Shown here piece by piece: positions 8,415 to 17,059 of a DNA stretch of 64,000 nucleotides (position 1 is its first letter; each line of letters begins with the position of its first letter). The position numbers and the translations under genes are program-made. The notes beneath the pieces are model-generated. The model was not told the origin of the DNA. It saw only the letters and a program-made list of their open reading frames with translations, and searched no databases. The DNA is from Bradyrhizobium oligotrophicum S58 (GTDB lineage: Bacteria > Pseudomonadota > Alphaproteobacteria > Rhizobiales > Xanthobacteraceae), in contig NC_020453.1 of the NCBI RefSeq assembly GCF_000344805.1, positions 1,302,001 to 1,366,000 on the forward strand, given 5' to 3'.

Positions 8415-8476
8415 CAGAGAGAGATCATGCTGGCTGCGCGGATTTCAAGCCGCGGGCGCTTGGCGCATGAGCGCGC

Positions 8477-8522
8477 TTGACAGCGGCGACTCCGCGCGTT
8501 CTAATATACGAACTATAGTTCG
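8477..8522 (+). promoter_or_regulatory. Putative promoter and IclR operator
   Basis: TTGACA at 8477-8482 and TAATAT at 8502-8507 (19-base spacer) form a plausible sigma-70-type promoter for the IclR gene. A perfect 14-base palindrome, CGAACTATAGTTCG (8509-8522), lies directly after the -10 element, where a bound regulator would block transcription. This fits autoregulation by the adjacent IclR protein; that assignment is inference. Confidence 0.6.
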
Positions 8523-8595
8523 CAATCCGAACCTTAGCAAATCAAAATGCCCGCCGTCAACACGGGCGCCAAGCAGGAAACGTCGGAGCTCCCTA

Positions 8596-9411
8596 GTGGA
8601 CGAGGACAGCAAGGCTGGCAAAAGCGTCGTGCAGTCGCTAGCCAAAGGCTTTCAGGTGCTGAATGCCTTCACCAGCGAAGAGCCGGAGCTGGTGCTCGCC
8701 GACGTCGCGCGCCGCGCCGCGCTCGACAAGGGCACCACCTTCAGGCTGCTCAACACGCTGCTGATGCTCGGCTACGTCGAGAAGGTCGGCGACACTAGGC
8801 GCTTTCGCCTCACACTCAAATGCCTCGACCTCGGCTTCAACGCGATCGCGCGCTCCGAGCTGCGCACCCAGGCGCGCCCGATCCTGCGCAGCCTTGTCGG
8901 CGAGATGAACGAGGCCGCCTCGCTCGCCGTGCTCGACGGCAGCGACATCGTCTATGTCGAGCGCATCCAGGCCGGCCTCGTCCGGCTCGGCGTCGACGTC
9001 CGCATCGGCAGCCGCGCGCCGGTCTATTCCACCGCCGTCGGCCAGGCGCTGCTCGCGCTGCTTCCGGTCGAGACGCAGATCGAGGTGCTCGAAGCGCAGC
9101 CGCGCATCAAGCGCACGGAGACCACGATCACCGATCTCGACGCGCTGTTGCAGCGCCTGCGCCAGGTGAAGGCCGCCGGCTACGCGCTGTCCAATCAGGA
9201 GAATGCGCCGGGGCTGTGCGTGCTCGCCGCGCCAGTGGTCGATCGCGACGGCGTGCCGCTCGCGGCCATCAGCGTTGCCGCGCCGACCATGCGCATCTCG
9301 GCCGAAGCGTTCGAGCGCATGGGCGTGGCCCCACTGCTCCGAGCCGCGGCGCAATTGTCGCGTGCGCTCGAAGCCATGGGCGGCGCCACCGCCACCGTTT
9401 CCAACCGATGA
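8596..9411 (+). CDS. IclR family transcriptional regulator
   Basis: 271 residues from GTG 8596, which has GGAG (8585-8588) seven bases upstream; the frame is open further upstream but without support. The N-terminal winged helix (about 12-75, VQSLAKGFQVLNAF...DKGTTFRLLNTLLMLGYV) is followed by the IclR effector-binding domain (about 90-260, with ERIQAGLVRLGVDVRIGSRA and YSTAVGQALLA). IclR proteins control catabolic operons in response to pathway metabolites. The gene is 25 bases upstream of the DapA-family gene and heads the tartrate cluster on the same strand, so it probably controls that cluster and itself, perhaps responding to tartrate or a downstream acid. Confidence 0.92.
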   Translation: MDEDSKAGKSVVQSLAKGFQVLNAFTSEEPELVLADVARRAALDKGTTFRLLNTLLMLGYVEKVGDTRRFRLTLKCLDLGFNAIARSELRTQARPILRSLVGEMNEAASLAVLDGSDIVYVERIQAGLVRLGVDVRIGSRAPVYSTAVGQALLALLPVETQIEVLEAQPRIKRTETTITDLDALLQRLRQVKAAGYALSNQENAPGLCVLAAPVVDRDGVPLAAISVAAPTMRISAEAFERMGVAPLLRAAAQLSRALEAMGGATATVSNR

Positions 9412-9436
9412 CATCCGAACTCACCAGGAGCCCGAC

Positions 9437-10381
9437 ATGAGCGTCATGACCAACTTCAAGGGGATCATCCCGGCGATCGCCGTCCCCTTCAATGCCGACC
9501 ACTCGATCGACGAGGCCGAGCTGTCGCGCTATGCGGCCTGGCTCGGCAAGCGCCGCGGCATCGTCGGCATCATGACCAACGGCCACACGGGCGAAGTGTT
9601 CAGCCTCACGGCGAAGGAGCGCGCGGAAGTGACGCGCATCGTCGCCAAGGCGCTCAGCGGCATCTGCCCGACCATCTCCTCGGTGGTCTGCGAGGGCATC
9701 AAGGACGGCATCGAGCACGCGCTGATGGCCAAGGAGGCCGGCGCCACCGCGCTCGACATCATGCCGCCGCATCACTGGCTGCGCTTCGGCTTCAAGCGCG
9801 AGCACTGCCTGGACTATTTCAGCGCTATCGGTGAAGCCACGAAGCTGCCGCTGATCGTGCACGTCTATCCGGCCTGGACCCGCGCCTCGTTCTCGTCCGA
9901 GCTGCTCGCAGAGCTCGCCCGTCTCGATCACGTCCAGGCGTTCAAGATCGGCACCCGCGAGATGAACAAGTACGCCCGCGACATCAAGGCGATCCGCGCG
10001 GCGGCGCCGCACAAGGCGCTGTTGACCTGCCACGACGAATATCTGCTGGCATCGATGGTGCAGGGCGTCGATGGCGCGCTGGTCGGCTTCGCTTCGCTGA
10101 TCCCGGACCTGATCCACGACCTGTTCGCAGCGGTCACCGCCGGCGATCTCAAGCTTGCGATGAAGCTGCAAAGCATGATCGATCCGCTCAAGGACGCCGT
10201 GTACGGCGGCGGCGAGCCGACCGGCGAGGCGCATGGCCGCATGAAGGCGGCGATGCAGGTCGCCGGCGTGATCCGCGATGCCACCGTGCGGCCGCCGACG
10301 CATGCGCCGAGTGCCGAGGAGATGGCCGCGATCCGTGCCGCGGTCGCCGCGGCCGGATTGACGGTGCAGGCCGCGGCCTGA
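9437..10381 (+). CDS. Dihydrodipicolinate synthase (DapA) family protein
   Basis: 314 residues from ATG 9437 (AGGAG at 9426-9430). It is a class-I lyase/aldolase TIM barrel: NGHTGEVFSLT matches the family's GTTGE pyruvate-binding loop, VHVYPAW carries the active-site Tyr, and FKIGTRE carries the Schiff-base Lys. The residues that mark true DapA are not the issue here: the position next to an IclR regulator and TarD points to a catabolic role, such as cleaving or dehydrating a sugar acid related to tartrate, not lysine synthesis. The exact substrate is unknown. Confidence 0.88.
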   Translation: MSVMTNFKGIIPAIAVPFNADHSIDEAELSRYAAWLGKRRGIVGIMTNGHTGEVFSLTAKERAEVTRIVAKALSGICPTISSVVCEGIKDGIEHALMAKEAGATALDIMPPHHWLRFGFKREHCLDYFSAIGEATKLPLIVHVYPAWTRASFSSELLAELARLDHVQAFKIGTREMNKYARDIKAIRAAAPHKALLTCHDEYLLASMVQGVDGALVGFASLIPDLIHDLFAAVTAGDLKLAMKLQSMIDPLKDAVYGGGEPTGEAHGRMKAAMQVAGVIRDATVRPPTHAPSAEEMAAIRAAVAAAGLTVQAAA

Positions 10382-10395
10382 GCTTTCAACAAACA

Positions 10396-10420
10396 GACGG
10401 CCGGGCCTGGCCCGGCCGTC
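10396..10420 (+). other. Intercistronic GC hairpin
   Basis: Inverted repeat GACGGCCGGGC / GCCCGGCCGTC with a three-base loop, in the 75-base gap between the DapA-family gene and the ABC transporter genes. There is no T tract, so it is more likely an mRNA processing or stability element than a terminator; it could set different expression levels for the two parts of the operon. Confidence 0.5.
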
Positions 10421-10456
10421 ACCGGCAACAACCAATAATATTCCGGGTGGACGCTC

Positions 10457-11284
10457 ATGCTGATGATGGATGTCGACAATGCACCCCGGCGCGCCACGGC
10501 TGCGCCGGACGGCGTGCTGATTGCGATCGACCAGCTGTCCAAGACCTATGTCTCGGCCTCGGGCGCTGCGGTGCATGCGCTGAGCCGGATTTCGCTCGAC
10601 ATCAAGCCGGGCGAGTTCGTCTGCGTCGTCGGTCCCTCCGGCTGCGGCAAGAGCACCCTGCTGCGTCTGCTCGCGGGCCTCGACGGCTACAGCGACGGCC
10701 GCCTGCTGCTCGACGGCGAGAAGGTCGAAGGTCCCTCGCGCAAGGTCGGCGTCGTGTTCCAGGCAGCCAACCTGCTGCCGTGGATGACGGTGCGCGACAA
10801 TGTCGGGCTGCCGCTGCGCGTCGGCGGCAAGCACGCGCCGGCAGGTGACCGCATCGACCGCCTGCTCGCCGTCACCGGCCTTGCCGATTTCGGCGACAAA
10901 TATCCCTACGAGTTGTCCGGCGGCATGCAGCAGCGTGCCGGCATCTGCCGTGCGCTGGCGCGCGATCCCGAGATCCTTTTGATGGACGAGCCGTTCGGCG
11001 CGCTCGACGCGCTGACGCGCGAGCGCCTGAATCTCGAGCTGCAGCGGATCTGGCAGGAGAACCGCAAGACCATCCTGCTGATCACCCACTCGATCTCCGA
11101 AGCTATCTTCCTCGCCGACCGCGTCATCGTGATGTCGGCGCGTCCCGGGCGCATTCTCGCTGATCTCCACGTGCCGATCCCGCGGCCGCGGACCTTCGAC
11201 GACATCGTGCTGCATCCGGACTACGCGCGGCTCGCCAAGGAAGTCCGCGGGCTGCTGAATGCCCAGGAGCACGGCCATGACTGA
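10457..11284 (+). CDS. ABC transporter ATP-binding protein (nitrate/sulfonate/taurine type)
   Basis: 275 residues. Walker A GPSGCGKST (~residue 60), Q-loop FQAANLLPW, signature LSGGMQQR, and Walker [13 protein letters not shown] are all intact. It belongs to the SsuB/TauB/NrtD-like group that energises import with an NMT1-type binding protein. The next gene starts inside its last codons (ATG 11277, stop 11282-11284), so the ATPase and permease are translationally coupled. Clustering with TarD suggests uptake of D-tartrate or another small hydroxy acid, which is inference. Confidence 0.93.
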   Translation: MLMMDVDNAPRRATAAPDGVLIAIDQLSKTYVSASGAAVHALSRISLDIKPGEFVCVVGPSGCGKSTLLRLLAGLDGYSDGRLLLDGEKVEGPSRKVGVVFQAANLLPWMTVRDNVGLPLRVGGKHAPAGDRIDRLLAVTGLADFGDKYPYELSGGMQQRAGICRALARDPEILLMDEPFGALDALTRERLNLELQRIWQENRKTILLITHSISEAIFLADRVIVMSARPGRILADLHVPIPRPRTFDDIVLHPDYARLAKEVRGLLNAQEHGHD

Positions 11285-12116
11285 TCTCGCCAACGTCGCC
11301 GTTTCAGCCATGTCTCAGAAGCCGGCAAGTCCGCGCCGCCGCGTCAGCCTGGGATCGCCGATCGCCTGGATCGGTCTCGCCGTGCTGATCCTGAGCTGGA
11401 TCGCCGCAGTCAACCTGCTGAACATTCCATCCTACATCCTGCCCAAGCCCGAAGCCGTGGTTCGCGCGCTGTGGTCGGGGCTCGCGGTCAGTCCGGCCAG
11501 CCCGCTCGGCTACTACCTGCCGCTGTGGAGCACGCTCAGCAATGCCGCCGTCGGCTGCGCCATTGGTGTTGGCCTCGGCCTCGTCATCGGCTCGCTGATG
11601 GCCGAGGTGGAAGCCATCGAGCGTCTCGTGATGCCGTATGCGTTCGCGCTGCAGAGCCTGCCGAAGGTGGCGATCGCACCGCTGATCGTGATCTGGTTCG
11701 GCTTCGGCGACGGCTCCAAGATCGCGATCTCGGCGCTGCTGTCGTTCTTCCCGGTGCTCATCAACAGCTTCACGGGCTTGCGCGCCGTGGAGCCGGAGCG
11801 CATCGACCTGATGCGCTCGCTGTCGGCGTCGCGGCTCGAGACCTATCGCATCGTCAAGCTGCCCAACGCGGCGCCCTTCATCTTCGCCGGCCTTGATATG
11901 GCGGTGGTGTACGCGCTGCTGGGCGCCATCGTCGCCGAATTCCTCGGCGCGCAGCGCGGCATGGGCGTCGTCATCACCCAGGCCCAGGCCGTCTCCGATG
12001 TCGCCGGGGTGTTCGCCGCGCTGATCATTCTCGGCGTGCTCGGCATCGTGCTGCACGGGATCGTGCGCTGGTGCGAGGCCAAGGTCGTGCACTGGGGCGC
12101 CAACCGCAAGAAATAA
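11277..12116 (+). CDS. ABC transporter permease (SsuC/TauC type)
   Basis: 279 residues from ATG 11277, which has AGGAG (11265-11269) and overlaps the ATPase gene by eight bases. The protein has about six membrane segments and the EAA-type cytoplasmic loop (about residues 170-200, with LMRSLSASRLETYRIVKLPNA) that docks on the ATPase. It forms the channel of the importer with the neighbouring ATPase and binding protein. Substrate as discussed for the cluster: an organic acid, not proved. Confidence 0.92.
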   Translation: MTDLANVAVSAMSQKPASPRRRVSLGSPIAWIGLAVLILSWIAAVNLLNIPSYILPKPEAVVRALWSGLAVSPASPLGYYLPLWSTLSNAAVGCAIGVGLGLVIGSLMAEVEAIERLVMPYAFALQSLPKVAIAPLIVIWFGFGDGSKIAISALLSFFPVLINSFTGLRAVEPERIDLMRSLSASRLETYRIVKLPNAAPFIFAGLDMAVVYALLGAIVAEFLGAQRGMGVVITQAQAVSDVAGVFAALIILGVLGIVLHGIVRWCEAKVVHWGANRKK

Positions 12117-12137
12117 GACAACAGGGAGGAATGGGAG

Positions 12138-13208
12138 ATGGTTTCGCGCAGGTCATTCCTGAAGGGCAGCGCCGGCGCGGCGCTGCTGATGAGCGCCGCG
12201 CCGGCCAGGCTGATGGCGGCGGAGGCGCGCAAGATCCGCTTCGGCGTCGGGCTCAAGGCGCTCAACGCCACCGTCATCAATTGCGTGATCGGCGAGGCGC
12301 TCGGCTACAACGCGCAGGAAGGTTTTTCGCTCGACGTCCAGGCGCTCGGCACCAACGCCAACGTCCAGGTCGCGACCGATCGCGGCTCGGTGGCGATCGG
12401 CGTCGGCGTGCCCTCGACGGCGCTGCCGCTGCTCGCCAAGGGCGAATGGGGCGGCGCCAAAATGTTCTATCAGTACACCTACCCGTACAAGTGGGACATC
12501 GCCGTCCCGCCCGGCTCCGCGCTCAAGAGCTACACCGATCTGAAGGGCAAGAAGATCGGGGTCTCCGATTTCGGCGCCACAGAGTACCCGGTCACCAAGA
12601 ACGTGCTGAAGGCGCTCGGCCTCGATCCGGACAAGGACGTGAGCTGGGTCGCGGTCGGCAACGGCACGCCGGCCGGCGTCGCTCTGCAGCGCGGCGTGAT
12701 CGATGCGCTCGCCTATTTCGATACGGGCTTTGGCCAGATCGAGGCTGCCGGCATCGAGCTGAGCTATCTGCCGCGGCCGACCACGATCCCGATGGTCGGC
12801 GGCCAGTTCCTGATGGCGATGCCGGCGACGTTCGAGAAGGACAGGGATCTCCTGATCGGATTCGGCCGCTCGGTGTGCAAGGCCTCGCAGTTCCTGCTCG
12901 CCAATCCTGCTGCCGGTGCCAAGGCCTTCCTCAAGCTCTATCCAGAGACCGCGCCGCGCGGCGCCAGCGAGGACGAGGCGGTCAAGGCTGTCCTGCAATC
13001 GATCAGTCGCCGTATCAAGCTGTATGCGCCGCCTTATGCCAATACGAAGATGGGCGCGATCAACGAGCAGGAGTTTCGCACCGAGGCCGCGATGAACGGG
13101 CTGGACCTCAAGGACTATGCTGCGCTCTACACCAACGAGCTGATCGACAAGATCAACAACTTCGATGCGGTGAAGGTCAAGGCCGAGGCGGCTGCGTACA
13201 AGGGATGA
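12138..13208 (+). CDS. ABC transporter substrate-binding protein (NMT1/TauA type, Tat signal)
   Basis: 356 residues. The N-terminus SRRSFLKGSAGAALLMSAA is a twin-arginine signal, so the protein folds before export to the periplasm. The mature part has the two-lobe NMT1/TauA-like fold (LKGKKIGVSDFGATEYPVTK in the hinge region). It delivers the substrate to the adjacent permease. A purine-rich GGAGGAATGGGAG stretch precedes ATG 12138. Its last codon overlaps the start of the SDR gene (ATGA), so the two are coupled. Confidence 0.92.
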   Translation: MVSRRSFLKGSAGAALLMSAAPARLMAAEARKIRFGVGLKALNATVINCVIGEALGYNAQEGFSLDVQALGTNANVQVATDRGSVAIGVGVPSTALPLLAKGEWGGAKMFYQYTYPYKWDIAVPPGSALKSYTDLKGKKIGVSDFGATEYPVTKNVLKALGLDPDKDVSWVAVGNGTPAGVALQRGVIDALAYFDTGFGQIEAAGIELSYLPRPTTIPMVGGQFLMAMPATFEKDRDLLIGFGRSVCKASQFLLANPAAGAKAFLKLYPETAPRGASEDEAVKAVLQSISRRIKLYAPPYANTKMGAINEQEFRTEAAMNGLDLKDYAALYTNELIDKINNFDAVKVKAEAAAYKG

Positions 13209-13912
13209 GCAACCAGGATCACGACAGCAGATCCGGTCTCCGCCACGCGGTGGTGACCGGAACGAGCTCGGGCATCGGCCACGCCATCGCCGATCGCCTG
13301 CTGGCTGGCGGCTGGCACGTGACCGGTATCGACCGAGCGCCGTCGGCGTTGACCCATGCGGGCTTCGAGGGTCTGCAGGCCGATCTGTCTGAACCGCATG
13401 CGCTGGTCGCACGCCTGGCAGAGATCGAGCGTGTGACGGCGCTCGTCCACGCCGCCGGCTACATGCGCGTCGGCCGGCTCGGCGAGCTCGCGCCCGACAA
13501 TGGCGAGGGCATGTGGCGCGTCCATGTCGGCGCCGCCGAAGCGCTCGCCAATGCGCTGGCGCCTGATATGACCGAGGGCGGGCGCATCGTCCTGATCGGC
13601 AGCCGCACCGCCAATGGCGCGGCCGGCCGCAGCCAATATGCAGCGACGAAGGCCGCGCTCACCGGACTAGCGCGGTCCTGGGCGATCGAGCTGGCGCCGC
13701 GCCGCATCACCGTCAACGTCATTGCGCCGGCCGCCACCGACACGCCGTTCCTGCGCGATCCGAGCCGCGCCGACACCGCGCCGGTGCTGCCGCCGATGGG
13801 CCGCTTCGTCGATCCCACTGAAGTCGCCGCGCTCACCGCCTTCCTGCTGTCGCCCGAGGCGGCCGCCATCACCGGACAGACCATCACCATCTGCGCAGGC
13901 GCCTCGCTCTGA
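13205..13912 (+). CDS. SDR family NAD(P)-dependent oxidoreductase
   Basis: 235 residues starting with ATGA overlapping the stop of the binding-protein gene. The Rossmann cofactor motif TGTSSGIG (~residue 19), the NAG-like AAGYM, the Ser of LIGSRT and the catalytic Y-x3-K pair in SQYAATKAA are present, so it should be an active short-chain dehydrogenase. In a D-tartrate cluster it may oxidise or reduce a hydroxy- or keto-acid intermediate; the substrate cannot be read from sequence. Confidence 0.88.
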   Translation: MSNQDHDSRSGLRHAVVTGTSSGIGHAIADRLLAGGWHVTGIDRAPSALTHAGFEGLQADLSEPHALVARLAEIERVTALVHAAGYMRVGRLGELAPDNGEGMWRVHVGAAEALANALAPDMTEGGRIVLIGSRTANGAAGRSQYAATKAALTGLARSWAIELAPRRITVNVIAPAATDTPFLRDPSRADTAPVLPPMGRFVDPTEVAALTAFLLSPEAAAITGQTITICAGASL

Positions 13913-13946
13913 AGCGGCGCGTGCGACCACGACCAGGAGAACACCA

Positions 13947-15116
13947 ATGACCGTCCGTATCGTCGACGTCCGCGAGGTGACGAAGCCGATCTCGTCGCCG
14001 ATCCGCAACGCCTATATCGACTTCACCAAGATGACGTCGAGCCTCGTCGCGGTCATCACCAATGTCGAGCGCCAGGGGCGTCCCGTCGTCGGCTACGGCT
14101 TCAACTCCAACGGCCGCTACGGCCAGGGCGGGCTGATCCGCGAGCGCTTTCGCGCACGCCTGCTCGAGGCAGACCCGGCGTCGCTGCTGGATGCCACCAA
14201 GGACAACATCGATCCCGACAAGGCCTGGGCGGCGATGATGAGCAACGAGAAGCCGGGCGGCCACGGCGAGCGCTCGGTCGCGGTCGGCACGCTCGACATG
14301 GCGATCTGGGACGCGGTCGCGAAGATTGCCGACAAGCCGTTGTTTCGCCTGCTCGCCGAGCGCCACGACCGCAAGGCCGATCCGCGCGTGTTCGTCTACG
14401 CCGCCGGCGGCTACTACTATCCCGGCAAGGATCTCTCGGCGCTGCGCCGGGAGATGCGCGGCTATCTCGAGCGCGGCTACAATGTCGTCAAGATGAAGAT
14501 CGGCGGCGCGCCGGTCGACGAGGATCGCCAGCGCATCGAAGCGGTGCTCGCCGAGATCGGCCCGAACAACCAGCTCGCCGTCGACGCCAATGGCCGTTTC
14601 GACCTGGAGACCGCGATCGCCTACGCCAAGATGCTGCGCGACTATCCGCTGTTCTGGTACGAGGAAGCCGGCGATCCGCTCGACTATCACCTGCAGGCAA
14701 CGCTCGCCGACTACTATCCCGGCCCGATGGCCACCGGCGAGAACCTGTTCAGCCATCAGGACGCCCGCAACCTGATCCGCTACGGCGGCATGCGCCCGGA
14801 CCGCGACTGGCTGCAGTTCGACTGCGCGCTGTCCTACGGCCTGTGCGAGTATCTGCGCACGCTCGATGTGCTGAAGACCTACGGCTGGTCGCCGTCCCGC
14901 TGCATCCCGCATGGCGGCCACCAGATGTCGCTTAACATCGCCGCCGGCCTTGGCCTCGGCGGCAATGAGAGCTACCCCGATCTGTTCCAGCCCTATGGCG
15001 GCTTTCCCGATGGCGTCAAGGTCATCGACGGCCACATCACCATGCCCGATCTTCCCGGCATCGGCTTCGAAGGCAAGTCGGATCTTTATGCGGAGATGCG
15101 TGCGCTGAGCGCGTGA
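13947..15116 (+). CDS. tarD: D-tartrate dehydratase (enolase superfamily)
   Basis: 389 residues, the length of the characterised Bradyrhizobium japonicum enzyme. It converts D-tartrate to oxaloacetate by abstraction of the alpha proton and loss of water. The active-site residues fall at the same numbers as in that enzyme: the base pair K182-x-K184 (VVKMKIGG), Mg2+ ligands D213, E239 and E265, and H322 (CIPHGGH). The N-terminal capping domain and the C-terminal barrel are complete. It is the last gene of the one-strand cluster that begins with the IclR regulator; 34 bases separate it from the SDR gene. This is the assignment that gives the whole cluster its function. Confidence 0.93.
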   Translation: MTVRIVDVREVTKPISSPIRNAYIDFTKMTSSLVAVITNVERQGRPVVGYGFNSNGRYGQGGLIRERFRARLLEADPASLLDATKDNIDPDKAWAAMMSNEKPGGHGERSVAVGTLDMAIWDAVAKIADKPLFRLLAERHDRKADPRVFVYAAGGYYYPGKDLSALRREMRGYLERGYNVVKMKIGGAPVDEDRQRIEAVLAEIGPNNQLAVDANGRFDLETAIAYAKMLRDYPLFWYEEAGDPLDYHLQATLADYYPGPMATGENLFSHQDARNLIRYGGMRPDRDWLQFDCALSYGLCEYLRTLDVLKTYGWSPSRCIPHGGHQMSLNIAAGLGLGGNESYPDLFQPYGGFPDGVKVIDGHITMPDLPGIGFEGKSDLYAEMRALSA

Positions 15117-15151
15117 GCGCGCATCAAAGGGCCGAACTGCAAATTGTTTCA

Positions 15152-15279
15152 CCGTCATGCCCGGGCTTGTCCCGCCTGCGCGGCTGAAGCCGCTTCGGCG
15201 CGGCGAAGGCCCGGGCATCCACGTGGCTCTCGAAATGCCGAACGACGTGGATGGCCGGGACAAGCCCGGCCATGACGGC
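15152..15279. repeat. Palindromic intergenic repeat (CCGTCATGCCCGGGC type)
   Basis: Long imperfect inverted repeat with outer arms CCGTCATGCCCGGGCTTGTC and GACAAGCCCGGCCATGACGG around a smaller GC palindrome. It fills the space between convergent tarD and the monooxygenase gene and may also end transcription from both sides. Confidence 0.7.
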
Positions 15280-15318
15280 ATCACCAAGGGCGATCGCGCA
15301 GGTCCGAGGAGCCGCTCG

Positions 15319-16647
15319 TCAATCCTCCAGCAAATTCTCCCGCAACGTCGCGCCCGTATACTGCGTCCTGAACCTGCCGCGGCGCTGCAGCTCGGGGACG
15401 ACGAGATCGGCGAACTCCTCGAAACAGCCCGGTGTGTAGGTCGCAGCGAGCATGAAGCCGTCGGCACCGCCGTCGTCCATGTAGTGCTCCATCTGGTCGG
15501 CGATGTCCTTGGCGGTGCCGACCGCGACCGGCATGCCCATGCCCTGCGCGTAGATCATCGCGGCCTCCTTCACCGTGACCGGCGCGCCGCCCTTGGCATA
15601 GATGATCGATTCGAACAGGCCCTGGATACCCGGCACCTCGATGTTCTGCACGATCGCATCGCCATCGAATTTGGAGAAGTCGAGCCCGAAATGGCCGGAC
15701 ATCCAGGCCAGCGCGCCCTCCGGCGGAATGCATTCCTTGATCCGCGCATATTTCTCCTGCGCTTCGGCGCGCGTCTCGGCGACCACGGTCTGCAGGCCAT
15801 AGATCAGTTTCACCGAGCCCGGCTTGCGGTCGAACTTGCCGGCGAGCCGCTCGTTCAGATCGCTGGCATATTGCTTCATGCGGTCGACGTTGGGATGCAC
15901 GGCAAAGATCGCCTCGGCATGCTTGGCGGCGAAGTCGCGGCCCTGGTTGGACGAGCCGGCCTGCCACAGCACCGGGCGTCCCTGCGGCGACGGCGCGCAG
16001 AAGTGCCGGCCGTGGCACTTGTAGTATTTGCCCTCGTGATGGACGACCTTGATCTTGGCGGGATCGGCATAGATGCCCGAAACCTTGTCGGCGATGATCG
16101 CGTCCGGCTCCCAGGAATCCCACAGCTGATAGCAGACCTCCATGTACTCCTCGAGCCGGTCGTAGCGGCCGCTGCGCTCGGTCATGGTGTGGCCATAAGC
16201 GTCCCACTCGCTCTTGGAGTAGGACGACACGATGTTCCAGGCGACGCGTCCGCCCGAGAGATGATCGAGGCTCGAGAGCCTGCGACACATCGAATAGGGA
16301 TGCTCGAACGCCGTCGACAGGGTGACGCCGACGCCGAGATGCCTGGTGGCGGCGGTGATGATCGGCACGATGGTCGAGGGCTCGTGGGTCGGGCACTGCA
16401 CCGCCCATTTCACGATCGCGTCGGAGCTGTCCTCATGGGTGTTGTAGGGCGCGAGCTCGTCGGCGATGAACATGGCGTCGAACATCCCGCGTTCCATGGT
16501 GCGCGCCATGTGCTGCCAGTATTCCGGCCGGGCGAAATCCCAGCCGATCTTGTCCTTGACGTGGCGCCACATGCCGGTGGCGTGGCTGTTGACGCCGTGC
16601 TGGATGAATCCCAGAAGATGCGCCTTCTTCTTCGTGGTGGTCGTCAT
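15319..16647 (-). CDS. NtaA/SnaA/DszA-family flavin-dependent monooxygenase
   Basis: 442 residues from ATG 16647, with GGAGAG (complement of 16653-16658) as ribosome site. It is a bacterial luciferase-like TIM barrel of the group that uses reduced FMN supplied by a separate reductase to attack N- or S-containing compounds (nitrilotriacetate, dibenzothiophene sulfone, pristinamycin are known family substrates). Typical segments are visible: HLLGFIQHGVNSH at the N-terminus, HPYSMCRRLSSLDHLSGGR, WNIVSSYSKSEWDAYG and LWQAGSSNQGR. It is the last gene of a minus-strand operon that also codes for a flavin reductase, a second such monooxygenase and a transporter. Substrate unknown. Confidence 0.9.
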   Translation of the reverse strand: MTTTTKKKAHLLGFIQHGVNSHATGMWRHVKDKIGWDFARPEYWQHMARTMERGMFDAMFIADELAPYNTHEDSSDAIVKWAVQCPTHEPSTIVPIITAATRHLGVGVTLSTAFEHPYSMCRRLSSLDHLSGGRVAWNIVSSYSKSEWDAYGHTMTERSGRYDRLEEYMEVCYQLWDSWEPDAIIADKVSGIYADPAKIKVVHHEGKYYKCHGRHFCAPSPQGRPVLWQAGSSNQGRDFAAKHAEAIFAVHPNVDRMKQYASDLNERLAGKFDRKPGSVKLIYGLQTVVAETRAEAQEKYARIKECIPPEGALAWMSGHFGLDFSKFDGDAIVQNIEVPGIQGLFESIIYAKGGAPVTVKEAAMIYAQGMGMPVAVGTAKDIADQMEHYMDDGGADGFMLAATYTPGCFEEFADLVVPELQRRGRFRTQYTGATLRENLLED

Positions 16648-16706
16648 GCAATGCTCTCCTTGCGTCCGGAACTCATCCAGTCGGTCATGAACTTCGGTCT
16701 TAGTGA

Positions 16707-16997
16707 TCAGGCGCCCTTCTGCTCGACGAAGAACGCGAGTCCGCATCCCGCCGCCGTCACCAGCGCGAGCAGCGGGCCGGCATAGATCATCGCCGGGCTG
16801 AAGCCGGCGCCGGCGATGATGACCGCCGAGGCGATCACCGACAGCGCAGCGAGGCTGCCGTATTGGTAGTCGGGAACATCGGTCGGCTCCGGCGCACCGC
16901 TGCGATATTCGGCGATGGCGTTCTGCAGGCCGCGCCAGAATCCGGCGAGGAAGAACAGGGTGACGAGAATGCCGACGATGGTGATCAGGACGTACAT
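16707..16997 (-). CDS. Small membrane protein, possible symporter partner
   Basis: 96 residues with three hydrophobic segments (about 3-22, 48-68 and 70-90) and a short charged loop EYRSGAPEPTDVPDYQYG. I recognise no named family. It lies 62 bases after the sodium:solute symporter on the same strand, an arrangement often seen for small membrane proteins encoded beside such transporters, so an accessory role in transport is a reasonable guess. A good AAGGAG precedes the start. Confidence 0.7.
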   Translation of the reverse strand: MYVLITIVGILVTLFFLAGFWRGLQNAIAEYRSGAPEPTDVPDYQYGSLAALSVIASAVIIAGAGFSPAMIYAGPLLALVTAAGCGLAFFVEQKGA

Positions 16998-17059
16998 GGC
17001 TGGCTCCTTTGGGATATCGAGGGGGAGGGCGCGCCGAGGATTCGGCGCGTCCCGCGTAA

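Noticed and set aside
8266..8595. A 110-codon N-terminal extension of the IclR protein
   Set aside because: It would run through the promoter and the palindromic operator; GTG 8596 has a good ribosome site and gives the normal family length.
9437..10381. True lysine-pathway dapA
   Set aside because: The family match is clear but the context (IclR, ABC importer, tarD) is catabolic, and lysine-pathway dapA is usually elsewhere with housekeeping genes; named only to family.
9269..11311. A 680-codon minus-strand frame
   Set aside because: It covers parts of three recognised plus-strand genes and shows no motif.
15157..16785. A 542-codon plus-strand frame
   Set aside because: It starts in a palindromic repeat and runs antisense through the NtaA-like monooxygenase gene.
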